From Polytrichum commune (Eukaryota; Streptophyta; Polytrichopsida; Polytrichales; Polytrichaceae): 64,000 nt of DNA. The DNA is taken from NCBI GenBank assembly GCA_950295325.1, contig OX485805.1:30615501-30679500 (forward strand), given 5' to 3'. The position numbers were made by a program, and so were the translations under genes. Positions 35,795 to 47,071 of the stretch are shown piece by piece; the stretch's first letter is position 1; every line of letters begins with the position of its first letter. Under the pieces are notes generated by a model. It worked only from the letters and a program-made list of their open reading frames with translations. It did no database searches and was not told the DNA's origin.

Positions 35795-35950
35795 TGATTC
35801 TTGTGCACACCCAAAATGGCTAATTGTAAAAGTGGTTGCATGAAAAGAATGCAGTGATAGGTGGGATTGGAAAGATAGGTGTGGTTTTACACCACTTGTG
35901 ACCACTTTTGGGTGACATCGAATTAACCATTTTGTGTGCATTCATATGCA
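35795..35950. repeat. Small MITE candidate (~150 bp)
   Basis: The left end TGTGCACACCCAAAATGGCT is mirrored, with a 2-base gap, by AACCATTTTGTGTGCA near 35925-35945. Inner boxes around GTGGTTTTACACCAC are also palindromic. No convincing target duplication was found. Confidence 0.45.
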
Positions 35951-36336
35951 AAGTAGGATATTTTGATGCTCAAATTAAGGAGACTCTACTATGGAAGTAG
36001 GGATTGGACTTACTTTCCTCTTTGAGAAAATGTCACTAATTATTTACATGGGATAAAGGTATCAAACAACTTGGAATCCTCATCATTTCCTTTACTCCAT
36101 CTCTAGAAACATTGTACAAGCTTCAAGCCACTCTTTGCGGCATAATCAACTTATTTTCACCATATTTTGTATATCTACCTTAATTGGGAGGGTCTAAATA
36201 TAATGAAATGAAATCAATTTCAAAGTCCAAGAAGCCAAAAAGGCTAATGGGACTGAAAGTGCATCAAGATGGTTTCAAACTAATTAATTATCTAGAGTGG
36301 CAGAGTGTGGTAACCTCCATGAGATAGAGGCTAATG

Positions 36337-36363
36337 CAGGCCTCCTAAAAAGTGGCATATGCC
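36337..36363 (+). repeat. Left terminal repeat of the hAT-type MITE
   Basis: About 27 bp, mirrored at 36842-36868 with three mismatches. Confidence 0.75.
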
Positions 36364-36868
36364 ACCTTTTGCCACTTTTAGCTTAAAAGTGGCACACGAG
36401 GCAAATTATAAGTTGCATCGGTGAAATTAATGTTTTTGTTTGTGCTCTAATTTTGGGTAGGCAATCGTGTTGCTTGCTATAGAAGATACCCTCCGGAGCG
36501 AGGTTGGTGAGCGAAGTTTGATTCACATTCTTCTCCCATTTGAGAATGGAAACACTATTAGAAAACTTTGTCCAAAAAAACTACGGCCGAAATGGGTTGC
36601 GGTTCTTTTGATCAACATAATTTGTAGTCGCTAAATGACTACAATTTGTTTTTGTTCTACAACTTTATTTAGAAACATTTTAGGGCGTGTAATATATTGT
36701 TGGAAAGGTATTGAAATTAACTTTCAAGCGGTATATTACACACCCCCAAGTTTCTAAAATTGCAGTCGTTGTACCAAAACCAACAGCACACACACAACAA
36801 ATGCAATAAAGTTAAAAGTGGCACAAGGTGACACTATGACAGGCATTTGCCACTTTTTAAGAGGCATG
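36337..36868. mobile_element. hAT-type MITE, 532 bp, with 8-bp target duplication
   Basis: The left end CAGGCCTCCTAAAAAGTGGC is mirrored at 36849-36868 (CATGCCTCTTAAAAAGTGGC on the minus strand), and the similarity runs about 27 bp. GGCTAATG occurs at 36329-36336 and again at 36869-36876, an exact 8-bp duplication, which is typical for hAT. No transposase frame is inside. A second hairpin lies within (about 36670-36760, GTGTAATATA with TATATTACAC). Confidence 0.8.
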
Positions 36869-37259
36869 GGCTAATGTTAACTTGTTGGTCTAATTGAAAG
36901 AAAGACTTGAGGCTTCTTGGAACTATGTTCTCAAATAGTGATGAAAACTTATCTCTAGTGGGGTTGTATAGGGGACATTCCAACACGAAATGTGCCTCAT
37001 TTTAAACTGCATTACAAGAGCAAAAGTGGCATAGTCTAGTGTCTCTAGAGCTAGGGGTAATCGTTTGTCATCCAGTGTGAGCCCAAAAGTCGGGCCCACA
37101 CAGGTCCTTAAACCCGAAAAATCGCTAAAGCTTGTGTTTTGATTTTTATTGACTATTTCAAAAGGTAAAAAAGAGTGGAGAGTTAGTTGTGGTGTTGTTT
37201 TAGGCTTTAGGTGTGAGTGTTGTGTTCATTAGGTGGAAGTAGCGAAGTAATTGGTAGAG

Positions 37260-38140
37260 AGTGGGTTAAGAATAGGGAGTTGACGGGTGAGGTTAGGGAA
37301 CCGGGTTGGACCCGGTGGGGTTTAGACTAGGGGGTGTTCATTTAAGGATAGGGTGTTGTACCCCTAAATTTTCCCGGTTCGGTTCTGAGGAAGAGGCCTG
37401 GGCCGACGGGCTGGCTCTCTCTCTCCAGAGGAAGCTTGGCTGCGGCGGTGGCAAGGACGGAGCTAGGTTGCTGTCCAGCACACCCGCAGATTCAACGTGA
37501 ATGATGATTCAAGGGGGGGGGGGGAATGTGGCACAAGGGGCAGAGGCAAACGTATCAGAGGAGATGGATTGAGGCACACCAGGGCTGATGTAGCAGGAGG
37601 AGAGGAAGCCTCGGCAGACAGGCGAGAATTGTTGGCCAAATTCAAGCTGCATTAGGCAAAGAGGTGTAGATTTGGGCTGCACCCGAGCGCCCCGGGCCAG
37701 TGTGGGTGATTTCCCTGAGGTGAGCATGAAAAACCAACAATGCGGAGCAATTGGCTGGCCGAAGGGATCAAGAGAATTCGGGAGAGAATTGAATCTGGCA
37801 TTTGACTCTTCAGTGCAGCTTGCACTAAAATAAATGTTGATCAAAGAGTGGGCAGCATGGGTCGCTACTTGAGGAGGGGGCAGGTGAAAGAGGTAGGAAG
37901 AGAGTCCAGTGAGGAGGGCCTCGGAGTACCCTGGGCAGCCTCGAAGAAGGATTTCGAACAGGGGATGAGGGCTGGAAGCCAAGGCCGGTAGTTGGAGGTT
38001 GAAGGGCCGGAAGACAGTTGACCAGGGGGTCAGACATCAGACTCTGGCTGGGAAGAGTAGAGGCAACGGGCTGACGCCAGTAAGTAATTGTTTAATTCAA
38101 TACTGCTAAGCCAGTGGCTGATCCCAATACTTAAGGAAGT
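37260..38140. other. GC-richer island, unidentified
   Basis: This stretch is much richer in G and C than its surroundings, contains a run of G at 37515-37525, and holds overlapping frames on both strands (up to 157 aa on the minus strand at 37509-37982) without recognisable domains. It resembles 5725-6600 in composition and in a few short phrases. An old LTR-element internal region is possible but not shown. Confidence 0.3.
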
Positions 38141-39185
38141 AAACTGATTTAAGGAGGGTTGGTTAGGGCATTGTTATTAGAGCTAATTAGGATGGGAAAG
38201 TAGGGATTTGACCAAGTGTGAAAAGCATTTTTTAATGCTTGTGACCTTAAACCACAATGATTTAGTAAAGCAATATGTGTGTTACAATTGTGCTTGGGCA
38301 TGTGTTGGGAAGCATGAGTGCAAGTAATATTAAAATAATGTATTGGTGAGCCCTGAACCTTCATTTGGACTAGGACGCTTAAGGGTGAAGGTTTGGTGCT
38401 CACATCCAGTTTCAATGACAAGTCTATGGTTCGAGGTGCAGTAGGCAACAATGATATTATGTTGTGATGAAGTCAACAGTTGCTTCAAGTACAATTCACA
38501 TTCGTATTTATGAAAATCATTGAGGTGGAGGTAATCTAGTTTCTTCCCAAAGAGATGGAAAGAGTTCCACTCTTTAGCAAGAACAAAAAGTCAAATGATG
38601 AATAACACCCACACTACACCTTAGGGCCACTTCATACACGAGCCAAGAGCCATGACCATGAAATTGTGAGAGCCCAAAAGAAATTGTTCAAAGGCTGTCC
38701 CAAGACACCTCCAAAATCATGTAGTGTGGTCACGGACCCTCAAGTGCAGTGTGAAGTCATATGTGACTGGGTCCTCAACCAAATGCTATTTCAATGAATT
38801 TCTATTCCTCATGCATGATAAAATAGAATAAATCAAAGGTTGTGACTGTTTAGAGTGCCATGGTCTCCCCATTTGCGTTAGGCCTACCTCCAAATGGTGG
38901 TTTTTGAAAATAGTCCAAGTGACCATGAAACATGATCCATTTGATGCCATGTAGGAATCCATGTAGTCTTTACATCCATCTTGCATTCACATACTCCGTT
39001 GGTCCCTCAAGCGTGGTGTGAAGCAAACTTGAAATTGAATCTACCCACAAGGTCTTTGGACAAAATCCTATGATTGGGATCATGATTGTCGCAAATTTGA
39101 TTATTTGATTCAAAGTTGCAAAGGATGATGGTATCCAAGCTCTTTGAATTGCCTCATCATTAGATTCGGTCACTTTGTTTGTGCT
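38141..39185. other. Non-coding stretch with R1-like end phrase
   Basis: An ATGAATAACACCCACACTAC phrase near 38600 matches the end block of R1. Two related phrases with CCCTCAAG..GGTGTGAAG occur at 38730 and 39003. No gene is seen. Confidence 0.3.
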
Positions 39186-39190
39186 CGTGA

Positions 39191-39756
39191 GTGCAAGCAT
39201 GGTAAAGTGGACCAAAAAAGTGCTCCAGCAAAACATTGTTAAAATTGGACTTTCCTTCATGATGACATTTTTTGTTGTGTTGAATTTTCAAATGTAAATA
39301 ATCAAGTTGAGATTTTTAATACTTATCATAAAAAATGATCCTCAAAAGAAAATGATTGAGTATGGTTTTGGACATAGACTTCATGACCTTAACTATTTCG
39401 AAGTTGGAATTTTCTTTCATATTCCTTGAATTCAATATCTATTTGAGGGCATCATCACAAGACTTTGGGGAAAACCATCAATTTAATGGAATTTTATCGT
39501 ACTTTAAACAAATTTTAGATAGTCACTTGTTCAATATCACCTACTTGCACACCACTTGCACCGTCTTCTAAAATATGTAGACTTTTCTTGGAATTTTTTT
39601 GGTCATCATTATTTGTTTGGCTTTGTAAATCAATATGTTTTCAAAATGTCTATGATTTTTTTTCTTCACAAAATTCAAAGTTAGTGTATATCTTTGAATC
39701 ACTTTCAATGAACACGAGGCAGGGATTAGGAGTTGTCCACTTTACTATGCTTGCAA
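39191..39756 (+). mobile_element. R2 element copy 1 (non-autonomous, ~566 bp)
   Basis: The left end GTGCAAGCATGGTAAAGTGG is mirrored at the right by the phrase CCACTTTACTATGCTTGCA (39738-39756). The body aligns with 45379-45988 in the same orientation at high identity, and its right part aligns inverted with 42268-42515. CTCGT on both sides may be a 5-bp target duplication. Short frames of ~70 aa are shared with copy 2 but show no sign of coding constraint. Confidence 0.65.
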
Positions 39757-40455
39757 CCTCGTATGTTGTCACATGCAAGAAGAGTGAAGCTCAAAATTCA
39801 CCAACGCACCAAGCATCTTAATTTTCATTCTTCACCTTTTATCCAATGTACGGGTGTATGATATTCATCCTTTGGTATATTGGTTTCCAAAGATCGAGGA
39901 GGACATTTTTGTTCAGGTTGTCACCGTTGCCCCACTATATCATGGTACACGTTTGTATTATAATCTTTTTGATCTTGGAGACTTGGACAGTTGAAAATTT
40001 GTCTGAACACTTTTAGCTTTATGAAGATATCATCCATACGATCAAATTTATCATAAGAGGTGTCGCTTGCCTTTAATAAGTTGTAGAAGTGGACTGTAGA
40101 AGTATACAATTCTGGAAAAAAATTGAAAAGATTTTAGAGGATTAAAGAAAATCTTTTTGTCTTTGTAACAACAATGTTATGTTTGTGTGGGAACTCGTGC
40201 ATCATGGATGAAAGGGTTTCCAAAAAAGATTGTCATACATGGATTTCTTTGGAGCACACCCCTCCTTTGAACATGGAAACTTCAACAACACAGTTTTTTG
40301 AGGGGCCCCATATCATGTGAAGGAAGAGACAAAAGAATAGCCACTAAGATTTTGAGGCTTCACTAGTGCCTTCACTGTTGCCTGCATCCTCAAGTTTTGT
40401 GTAGTTTATGCAATTCTACTTTAAGTTGATGGAAAAAAAATCCAAATGGTTTTCT

Positions 40456-40660
40456 ACTTTTTTTTTTCTTTTTTTCTTTTTTTTTGAGATAGTAGGCCGA
40501 CATGCCAACGCCAAAGCACAAGAGGCAGTAGACCACCTGGCAAGTTTTTCTGTCAAGTAGAGAGGAGATTTCACAGTCGGAAATCGAACCGCCAACCTCT
40601 TCCTTAAGATTTGGGTATCTCTCCACCATCATCCAGTAGTTTAAGGTCATCTCGGACCTC
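40456..40660 (-). mobile_element. tRNA-derived SINE candidate
   Basis: Read on the minus strand it starts with a tRNA-like head. A box-A-like GAGATGACCTTAAA (40640-40653) is followed about 50 bases later by a box-B-like GGTTCGATTTC (40580-40590). A body and an A-rich tail interrupted by G follow (T-rich on the plus strand, 40456-40485). The spacing suits a Leu/Ser-type tRNA ancestor. The promoter boxes would drive RNA polymerase III transcription. The target duplication is unclear. Confidence 0.6.
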
Positions 40661-42260
40661 TACTAAATTTCCATTGAAGTATTGAAATTCTGGTAACCTC
40701 AATGTGGTCATCTCTCGGTCATCATTTGTGTCTTTTGATGATTTTTAAAACACATGCTGAACGGCACATAACACAATTGTAATGTCTAGTTCTAAAAAAC
40801 TTTCACTTGACAATTTGCAACTTAAAAAAGGAAGAAAAACATAAAATTGCCTCATAAATTTTAACCCATGGGTGCGATTATGTACAAACTATCCTTTGCA
40901 CCCTACTCCCAATTTAACCGGGAGGATGGATGGGACAATAAAACAAGGTTTGGAGTGACTTTGTCACCAGCGCTTGGCCCGTAGCTTTAATTCCACATGG
41001 ATGACTTGCTCACAACATACACACATGTTGTGGCGTTCCAATATGTAGAAGAGCTAGACATTATGATTCATATAGAGTAGTTATTTTGGAACATTCAATG
41101 AGAAAATTAAACTTCATTCATGGGATCACTGAGTCTAGTTGCACTTCAATTTAAATTTGAATTGTTTTTGTGTTGGAAATGGATACATCTTATGTTTTCC
41201 ATTAGATGTAGTGTTGTGTTAACCGCTAGTGCATGGCCTTGAAGGTAAACTTGTCTTAACTGGCTAATTTTTTAATGTTTGCAATGACTCTTGACTTAAA
41301 TTTTGTAGTCCTTTATTAAGGCACAATTTGAAGACTCAATTGCAAAAAGGAACTGAAAATAACCACCTTGAGAGAATCAACGCAACCCAAGGGGATATCA
41401 AGAAATAATGCCCAATTTCAGAGTTATGACTTTTTTTCCTAGCCACAAATGTCATGTGAGATTTTAGCAGTAATATATAAGAATATTTTTATCTCCCTTT
41501 GTTGTTGGTATGATTTTTCAAAGCTAGAAGTGTTGGATCCATAATGGACCAGGTAGACCCCCCGGCAGCCCCATTATGTTGACCCTTGAATCTAGAATGG
41601 TTGCAACACCCCTCTGTGGTGGGCTCTGACATGCTTCTATCTAAATTTTGAACGGGACCATATGTGACATGAGGCAAAACACTTGTCCCATAGCCCTGTT
41701 TGTAAACACATTGTGGGTTCACATATCAGGATGCACCTATGATCACCGGGGGGGGGGGGGGTGGATTCTTCTTACCATGTATGAATTAACATGAGTGTAA
41801 GAAGAGGTATATTATTTGAGGCACCAACGTACATAGTATACATAAGGGAGAGGTATTGTTTATTTCTAGTGTGTACATTTTAGAAAGGCTATTAATTTTT
41901 TGAAGCAAAGGTAGATGTACAAAATGGGACCGTAGGATTTAGAGAAAAAATTGACAATAGATGTGTTAGTTTCATCCAATTTACATTTTCATCCATTGTT
42001 GTCATATGCTCATAGTCCTCAATGACTATCATGTATGTTCATGTAGGGTTTGCATTTGAGTTCTAGGTCAATACAAACTAGAGGCTCTTGGAATGCTCAT
42101 GGGCGTCTCTACTTTGTGGCTAGGTTATTATGCTAGAGCTTGTCTTTCTTTGTTTGTTTGATACAATGATTGAGTTACAGTTACATACTATGGATCACAA
42201 CAACTTTTTCATTGGAAAGAGAAAAAAGATTTCATTTTCAAAGTAAGGGTCTTTAATTCA
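40661..42260. other. Non-coding stretch
   Basis: No gene or recognised repeat, apart from the G run at 41747-41761. Small frames such as the one at 41489-41722 on the minus strand have no domain. Confidence 0.3.
41747..41761 (+). repeat. Homopolymer G tract
   Basis: About 15 consecutive G, just after GATCACC. Such a tract may form G-quadruplex-like structure and is also prone to length error in sequencing. Confidence 0.8.
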
Positions 42261-42267
42261 TGATACA

Positions 42268-42515
42268 CGGGCGCAAGCATGGTCAAGTACACAACTTCAT
42301 TACCATGCATAGGTTTAACTGAAAGCGATCAAAAACTATGTACTAACTTTGAATTTTGCGAAGGAAAAATCTTGAACAGTTTAAAAACACTTTGATTTAC
42401 AAAGTGGAGAAAGTTATGCTGGCAAAAAGGAATTCAAGAAAAGTCTACATATTTTAGAAGACACTACGAGTAGTGTGCAAGTAGATATATTGAACATATA
42501 ATTGTCTAAAAACAT
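42268..42515 (-). mobile_element. R2 element copy 3, inverted and truncated
   Basis: Starts with a decayed terminal repeat (GGCGCAAGCATGGTCAAGT). On the minus strand it then matches the right part of the other R2 copies, including the phrase CAAGAAAAGTCTACATATTT read on the plus strand. It stops near 42515, so about half the element is missing. Confidence 0.55.
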
Positions 42516-42699
42516 CCACAGTCGAGAATGAATGTTGAGATATATCTTCAAAGACCAACTTCATGAGACAAAATTCTGGCCCAATTTAAGATTAGCTTTC
42601 AGCATTTTAGAAACATACAATATGGAATCTCAAAAGCTCGAGTTGTTTATGAGGGACCTAATGAACATATTAAAATGTTCAATCAGGCCCCTCAAATCA

Positions 42700-42913
42700 A
42701 TGTCCAGGGAGGTTTTTGAGCTTAAACAGTCGATATGTTAGTGTTTCCAAGTCTTTCCGGTTACATGTGGACATCTTTCGGTTTTTCTTTATTAAACTGG
42801 GGTATATTTCATAAATTCTTCTAGAATGATTGGTAATTTTTCTGAAGTCTTGAACTTCAACCAGCTATTTTCCAAATTCAACTGGTTCATTTTTCACTAG
42901 CAGTTGCTTCTCT
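42700..42913 (+). repeat. Repeat B copy 2
   Basis: Same block order as 15725-15940 and 47672-47885: TGTCCAGGGAG, TAGTGTTTCCAAGTC, GGTTTTTCTTTA, TCTGAAGTCTTGAACTTCAA, and a TTCACTAGC-like end. Confidence 0.65.
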
Positions 42914-43002
42914 TTCTTTATTATCTCATAGTTGTTGTGCTTGTATTTCTTCTTGAACAACTTTTAACCCTTAAATGCTCATGCAACCCGAAATGGGTCG
43001 CC

Positions 43003-43048
43003 ACCTAATATATTAATGGGGTTTGCAAACCATTAGGTGGCAAATCTA
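43003..43048. repeat. Short hairpin
   Basis: GCCACCTAAT pairs with ATTAGGTGGC. CCATTAGGTGG and CCACCTAATATATTAATGG extend the pairing partly. Isolated, with no terminator-like context. Confidence 0.5.
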
Positions 43049-43564
43049 CGTGGATGGAAGGTACGTACTAGTGTAGGGTGGTGCCCACTACCATGCGGGC
43101 CAAAATGACATAGAAAAACCTCATACTCCAAGCATTTAGGGTTTTTTGTTAGGTTGGCGTTGCTTGCTTTAGGAGGTGGTTTCATGTGTTGCCCAAATGT
43201 AGGACCCAATATCTTTCAAGATATGATGCGAATTTGGGGGTGGAGTTTTCTTGCCCTTACGACAAGGTGACAACTTGATTGGATGGATTTGGAAAAGAAA
43301 AGAAAAAAGTTCACACGTTGCTTGCTCCATGAAAAAGGCGAAATCTCCCAAAATGACCTCATGTGGCCCCTCCAACTCTGAGGTGATGGACTTCATCTAA
43401 ATTTGCCCAATAACCCAAAAGGGAGTGAGTCATTTGTCATCCACATAACAAAATGACAAAGTTGCCAACTTTCTAAAATTTGTGGCATGACCGAAATGGT
43501 CATGAAACCAAAAATAAATTTATATATATATATATAATTTCATAGCTGACCTATATAAACTCGC

Positions 43565-43860
43565 AAATTATTTAAAGAAATGAGCCTTTTAGGCAAGTCA
43601 AATGGCTTGAATAAATTCCAAAACAATTCCACATATTCAAAAACCTATAAAGAGTCCACAAAAATAATTCAAGACATAATAAATTCATATGCAACCTAAA
43701 GATTTCCCAAGGTTATTTTAAGAAATTAACCTTTTAGGTAGGCTAAATAGCTTGAAATAATTCCAAACACATTCCATAGATTTGAGAACCTATAAAGAGT
43801 CTACATAATTATGTTCAAAAAAATCATATGCAACGTATAGAAATTCACAAAGTAAACAAT
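43565..43860. repeat. Tandem duplication, unit ~145 bp
   Basis: The phrase CCTTTTAGG recurs 145 bp apart (43585 and 43730). Blocks ATTCCAAA..CATTCC, AACCTATAAAGAGTC and TCATATGCAAC follow in the same order in both units. The stretch just before contains a (TA)n run at 43521-43536. Confidence 0.75.
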
Positions 43861-43974
43861 AACTTCTATGTAGTAACTACACAATAACTATGTACAATAA
43901 CTATATAGAGTAAGCATGTGCAATAACTAGGTGAATAACTCCATTCCCCAATAACCACATTCCGTACTACAGTA

Positions 43975-44140
43975 AATATGATATTTAGTGTCACCAATTC
44001 TAATCACCTTGCTCAATACTAGTTGTAAACCGTGGTATGGTGTCACCAACACAAAATTTTAACCCAACATTATTTGTCATTCCTTAAAAATAATGTTGGG
44101 GGATTGTAGATTTACAATGTTGCAATTACTGTCACTTACC
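43975..44140 (+). repeat. Dispersed repeat J, copy 2
   Basis: Inverted partner of 29525-29685, see the block order given there. It has an inner short palindrome, AACATTATTT with AAATAATGTT. Confidence 0.6.
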
Positions 44141-44344
44141 AAGTGATTTTTCATCCAAATTCCAATCGTTCATGACAATATTTCATCACAAGTTGTTGAC
44201 AAGAGAAGGTAGGGTCTTGTCCAATGGATGAACCCATCCATCATCCATGACAATATTTGTTCACTTGTTCATAAGAAGTGTCACCCAAAAAGTTACCACA
44301 ACTGACATAATATACCATATGACACTCAATATCATATTTAGTGT

Positions 44345-44470
44345 GGTTACGTGTACATGTGATGTGAGTGGAGTTGATGGCTAAGGGCTTGATTTGGGTT
44401 CCATGAGGTCCCCCAGGTTCAAGACCCCTTGTCACCCACTTCTAGCGGGCTAGGACCCTAGGAACTTGGA
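44345..44470 (+). mobile_element. SINE head candidate
   Basis: A box-A-like TGGCTAAGGGCTTG (44377-44391) is followed at tRNA-like distance by a box-B-like GGTTCAAGACC (44415-44425). The downstream body and end could not be fixed and no A-rich tail is obvious, so only the head is called. Confidence 0.4.
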
Positions 44471-45375
44471 AATGCCATGTTGGGCCCTACTTATCAGTAG
44501 ATTGACTGCTTATGAGGTATGTATTTCAAATATTAAATAATCTATAGTTGTATTAAAATCAAAACAAGAAAATGGAAGTGGGTCCGTGGCACATGTTGTC
44601 GGAATATTTGTAATTTAATCAAACTTAGTAATGAAAGGAAGCGGGTCCTGCAAAACACAAGGGTGTCAAAATATTTACAATATAATATACTTACCACATA
44701 AAAAGTGTGAAAATGACCATGGTTATTGCGATATGACCCAAATAACAATGATTTGATTGGGGGTGTCAATTAATGGTTACTATATTGATTGTGGTCAGAT
44801 TAGCCATTTTCAATGTAATGGAGTTAGAATTGATGTTGCCTTGGTCCTAGTATCCTAACAATGCCCTTGGATGAAGGCCATGTTCATATGATAAAGTAAC
44901 CTAGCAAATGTGGTCCGATTGACTTCAAATTTTCTCAACAAGAATGTATGGTAGACTTATTCACATTGGCACAATTGAATTTCAGGAAAACAAAGTTTTT
45001 TTTTCTACATAATAATTTTTTTTTAGCACTAGTGTTGAAATCCTTGAAAATAGAATGTGAAGGCTTGAGCGTTTAGGGGTTAATGTACTTCAAGATTGGA
45101 CCCTTGGTATAAAAAGTAGGACCCCTAAATGACTTAGAGGGCATAAATGGATGACGAATTGGAAGAGATTCACATATTGAAGTTGTTTATGGGGCATAAT
45201 TGATAGAATCATAGTCACAACTTGGAACTACAAAATAGTGAGAAGTTTTACATTGTAAGCAAATAGTCTGATACATCTTAACCTCCGTAATGTCACTCCC
45301 TCTCTTATATCCTGAAACTTTAGGTATCAGATTTATTTACTAAGATTAAATATTCATCCTTGTTTTCATATTTCC
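44471..45375. other. Non-coding stretch
   Basis: AT-rich, without a recognised gene or repeat partner. Confidence 0.3.
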
Positions 45376-45378
45376 CTA

Positions 45379-45988
45379 GGTGCAAGCACGGTAAGGTGGA
45401 CCAAAAAAATGCTCCGGTATATTAAAACCATAATTTTTCTGGTCAAAGGCCTAAAAGTAGTAGCAAAACGTTGTTTAGATTGGATTTCTTTTGATGATGA
45501 CCTTTGTTGTTGTGTCGAATACTCAAATGTAGAAAATTAACTTGAGATCTTCAATACTTATCACTAAAAGTGATGCTCAAAAGCAAATGCTTGAGTCTAG
45601 TTTTAATCGTAGATTTCATGACCTTTACTATTTTGAAGTTGGAATTTTCTTTCATATTCCTTGAATTCATTATCTATTTGAGGGCATCATCACAAAACTT
45701 TGTGGAAAACAATCAATTTAATGGAATTTTATCGTACTTTAAACAAATTTTAGACAATCACTTGTTCAATGTCACCTACTTGCACACTAGTCATACCATC
45801 TTCTAAAATATGTAGACTTTTCTTGGATTTTTTTTCATCATAATTTTCTTGGTTTTGTAGATCAATATGTTTTACAAATGTCTATTATTTTTTTCTTTCA
45901 CAAAATTCAAAGTTAGTGTATATTTTTGAATCACTTTCACTGAACACTAGGTAGGGATCATGAGCTGTCCACTTTACCGTGCTTGCAC
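45379..45988 (+). mobile_element. R2 element copy 2 (~610 bp)
   Basis: The left end GGTGCAAGCACGGTAAGGTG is mirrored at 45966-45988 (CCACTTTACCGTGCTTGCACC), with one mismatch over about 23 bp. The body aligns with 39191-39756. A block of about 48 bp near 45420-45465 is absent from copy 1. No clear target duplication. Confidence 0.7.
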
Positions 45989-46539
45989 CCTCCTCCCATA
46001 TATTGCATGTTCTGACATTAAAATAATTCATCAAAGAATTGAAGCCACACGCTCACACACATCACGTTGTCATCATTGCCATTATTTTGGTGTTGACTTT
46101 GTGTTATTCCATAATGTCACATGCTACACCAATTCTCTATTATCATACATCTATGCCAACACTACATACCTCCTTAATGTCACATGCACTTTGGATGCCA
46201 CAAGCATGATAGTAGGGAGGTTACAGTGTATGTGTATTGAGAATCTCATGATGTATTCAAGTGTCCATTTATTTAACAATGTTACACCCTTTGAATGTTA
46301 ATATTGGGTACACAACCAGTGAGAGGAAAGTGGATGATGTATTAGATCATGACCATTGAGCGGCCCCAAGTATGGGTGCTCGGGTGGGTCCTCCCAATAG
46401 AATAATCTACTGCAAATGCGATTTCCATTGGGTAGAGATTATGCACACCAACAAAGAAGTTTGTAAATAATTTGTTGGACTAAATGGTTTCTTTTCTTGA
46501 ATGAGATGTATGTGATTGAAATTGCGATTCACCATAAAT

Positions 46540-47070
46540 AAAAAAAACTTAAGGTGACATTTATGGGGGCACGATCAGTTATTTCATGGACAAAACCCGA
46601 AGTTATTGTATGCAACATGCTATGTGCATGGATGTAAAGACGTAACAGAGTTGCTAGAAGTGCTCTGCACCTGAATGAGCAACCAATTATGAATTACATC
46701 ACCAACAAGAGGAAAGTGGATGATGAACTACAAAATATCCACTTCTTGAAAGCCATTTATGGGACATGATCACTCTGCTCAAGAATATAAACTAAAGATT
46801 ACGCAAATTGAAATGTTATCTGAATAATAATAATAATAATAACAAACTTGTTGGAAATGTTTTCACTTGGATGAGCAACTGTTTATAACAAAATATAACC
46901 AAAGAGAGGAAAGTGGATGATGAAAGTGGATGATGAACTTCAAAACATCCACCTGTTGAAAGTCATTCATGGGGCATAATTTCTCTGCTCATGAACAAAA
47001 ACCGGAGGTTATGTATGAAATGTTGTGGGCTTGATAGAAAAAGCAAAGTAGAGCGGAGTTCAATGAACGG
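46540..47070. repeat. Degenerate tandem units, ~190-220 bp
   Basis: The phrase GAGGAAAGTGGATGATGAAC, followed by a CATCCAC..TTGAAAG box and an ATTCATGGGGCA-like box, recurs at about 46710 and 46925, with a weaker first unit from 46330-46600. A short (AAT)n run sits at 46826-46845. No coding frame remains. Confidence 0.5.
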
Positions 47071-47071
47071 G

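Noticed and set aside
37509-37982. 157-aa frame on the minus strand
   Set aside because: Begins in a G homopolymer context on the other strand and overlaps several other frames. Explained by GC-rich composition.
39356-39571. 71-aa frame similar to one at 45570-45806
   Set aside because: Both are in copies of the R2 element. Differences include many amino-acid changes, so the similarity reflects repeat identity and not a conserved gene.
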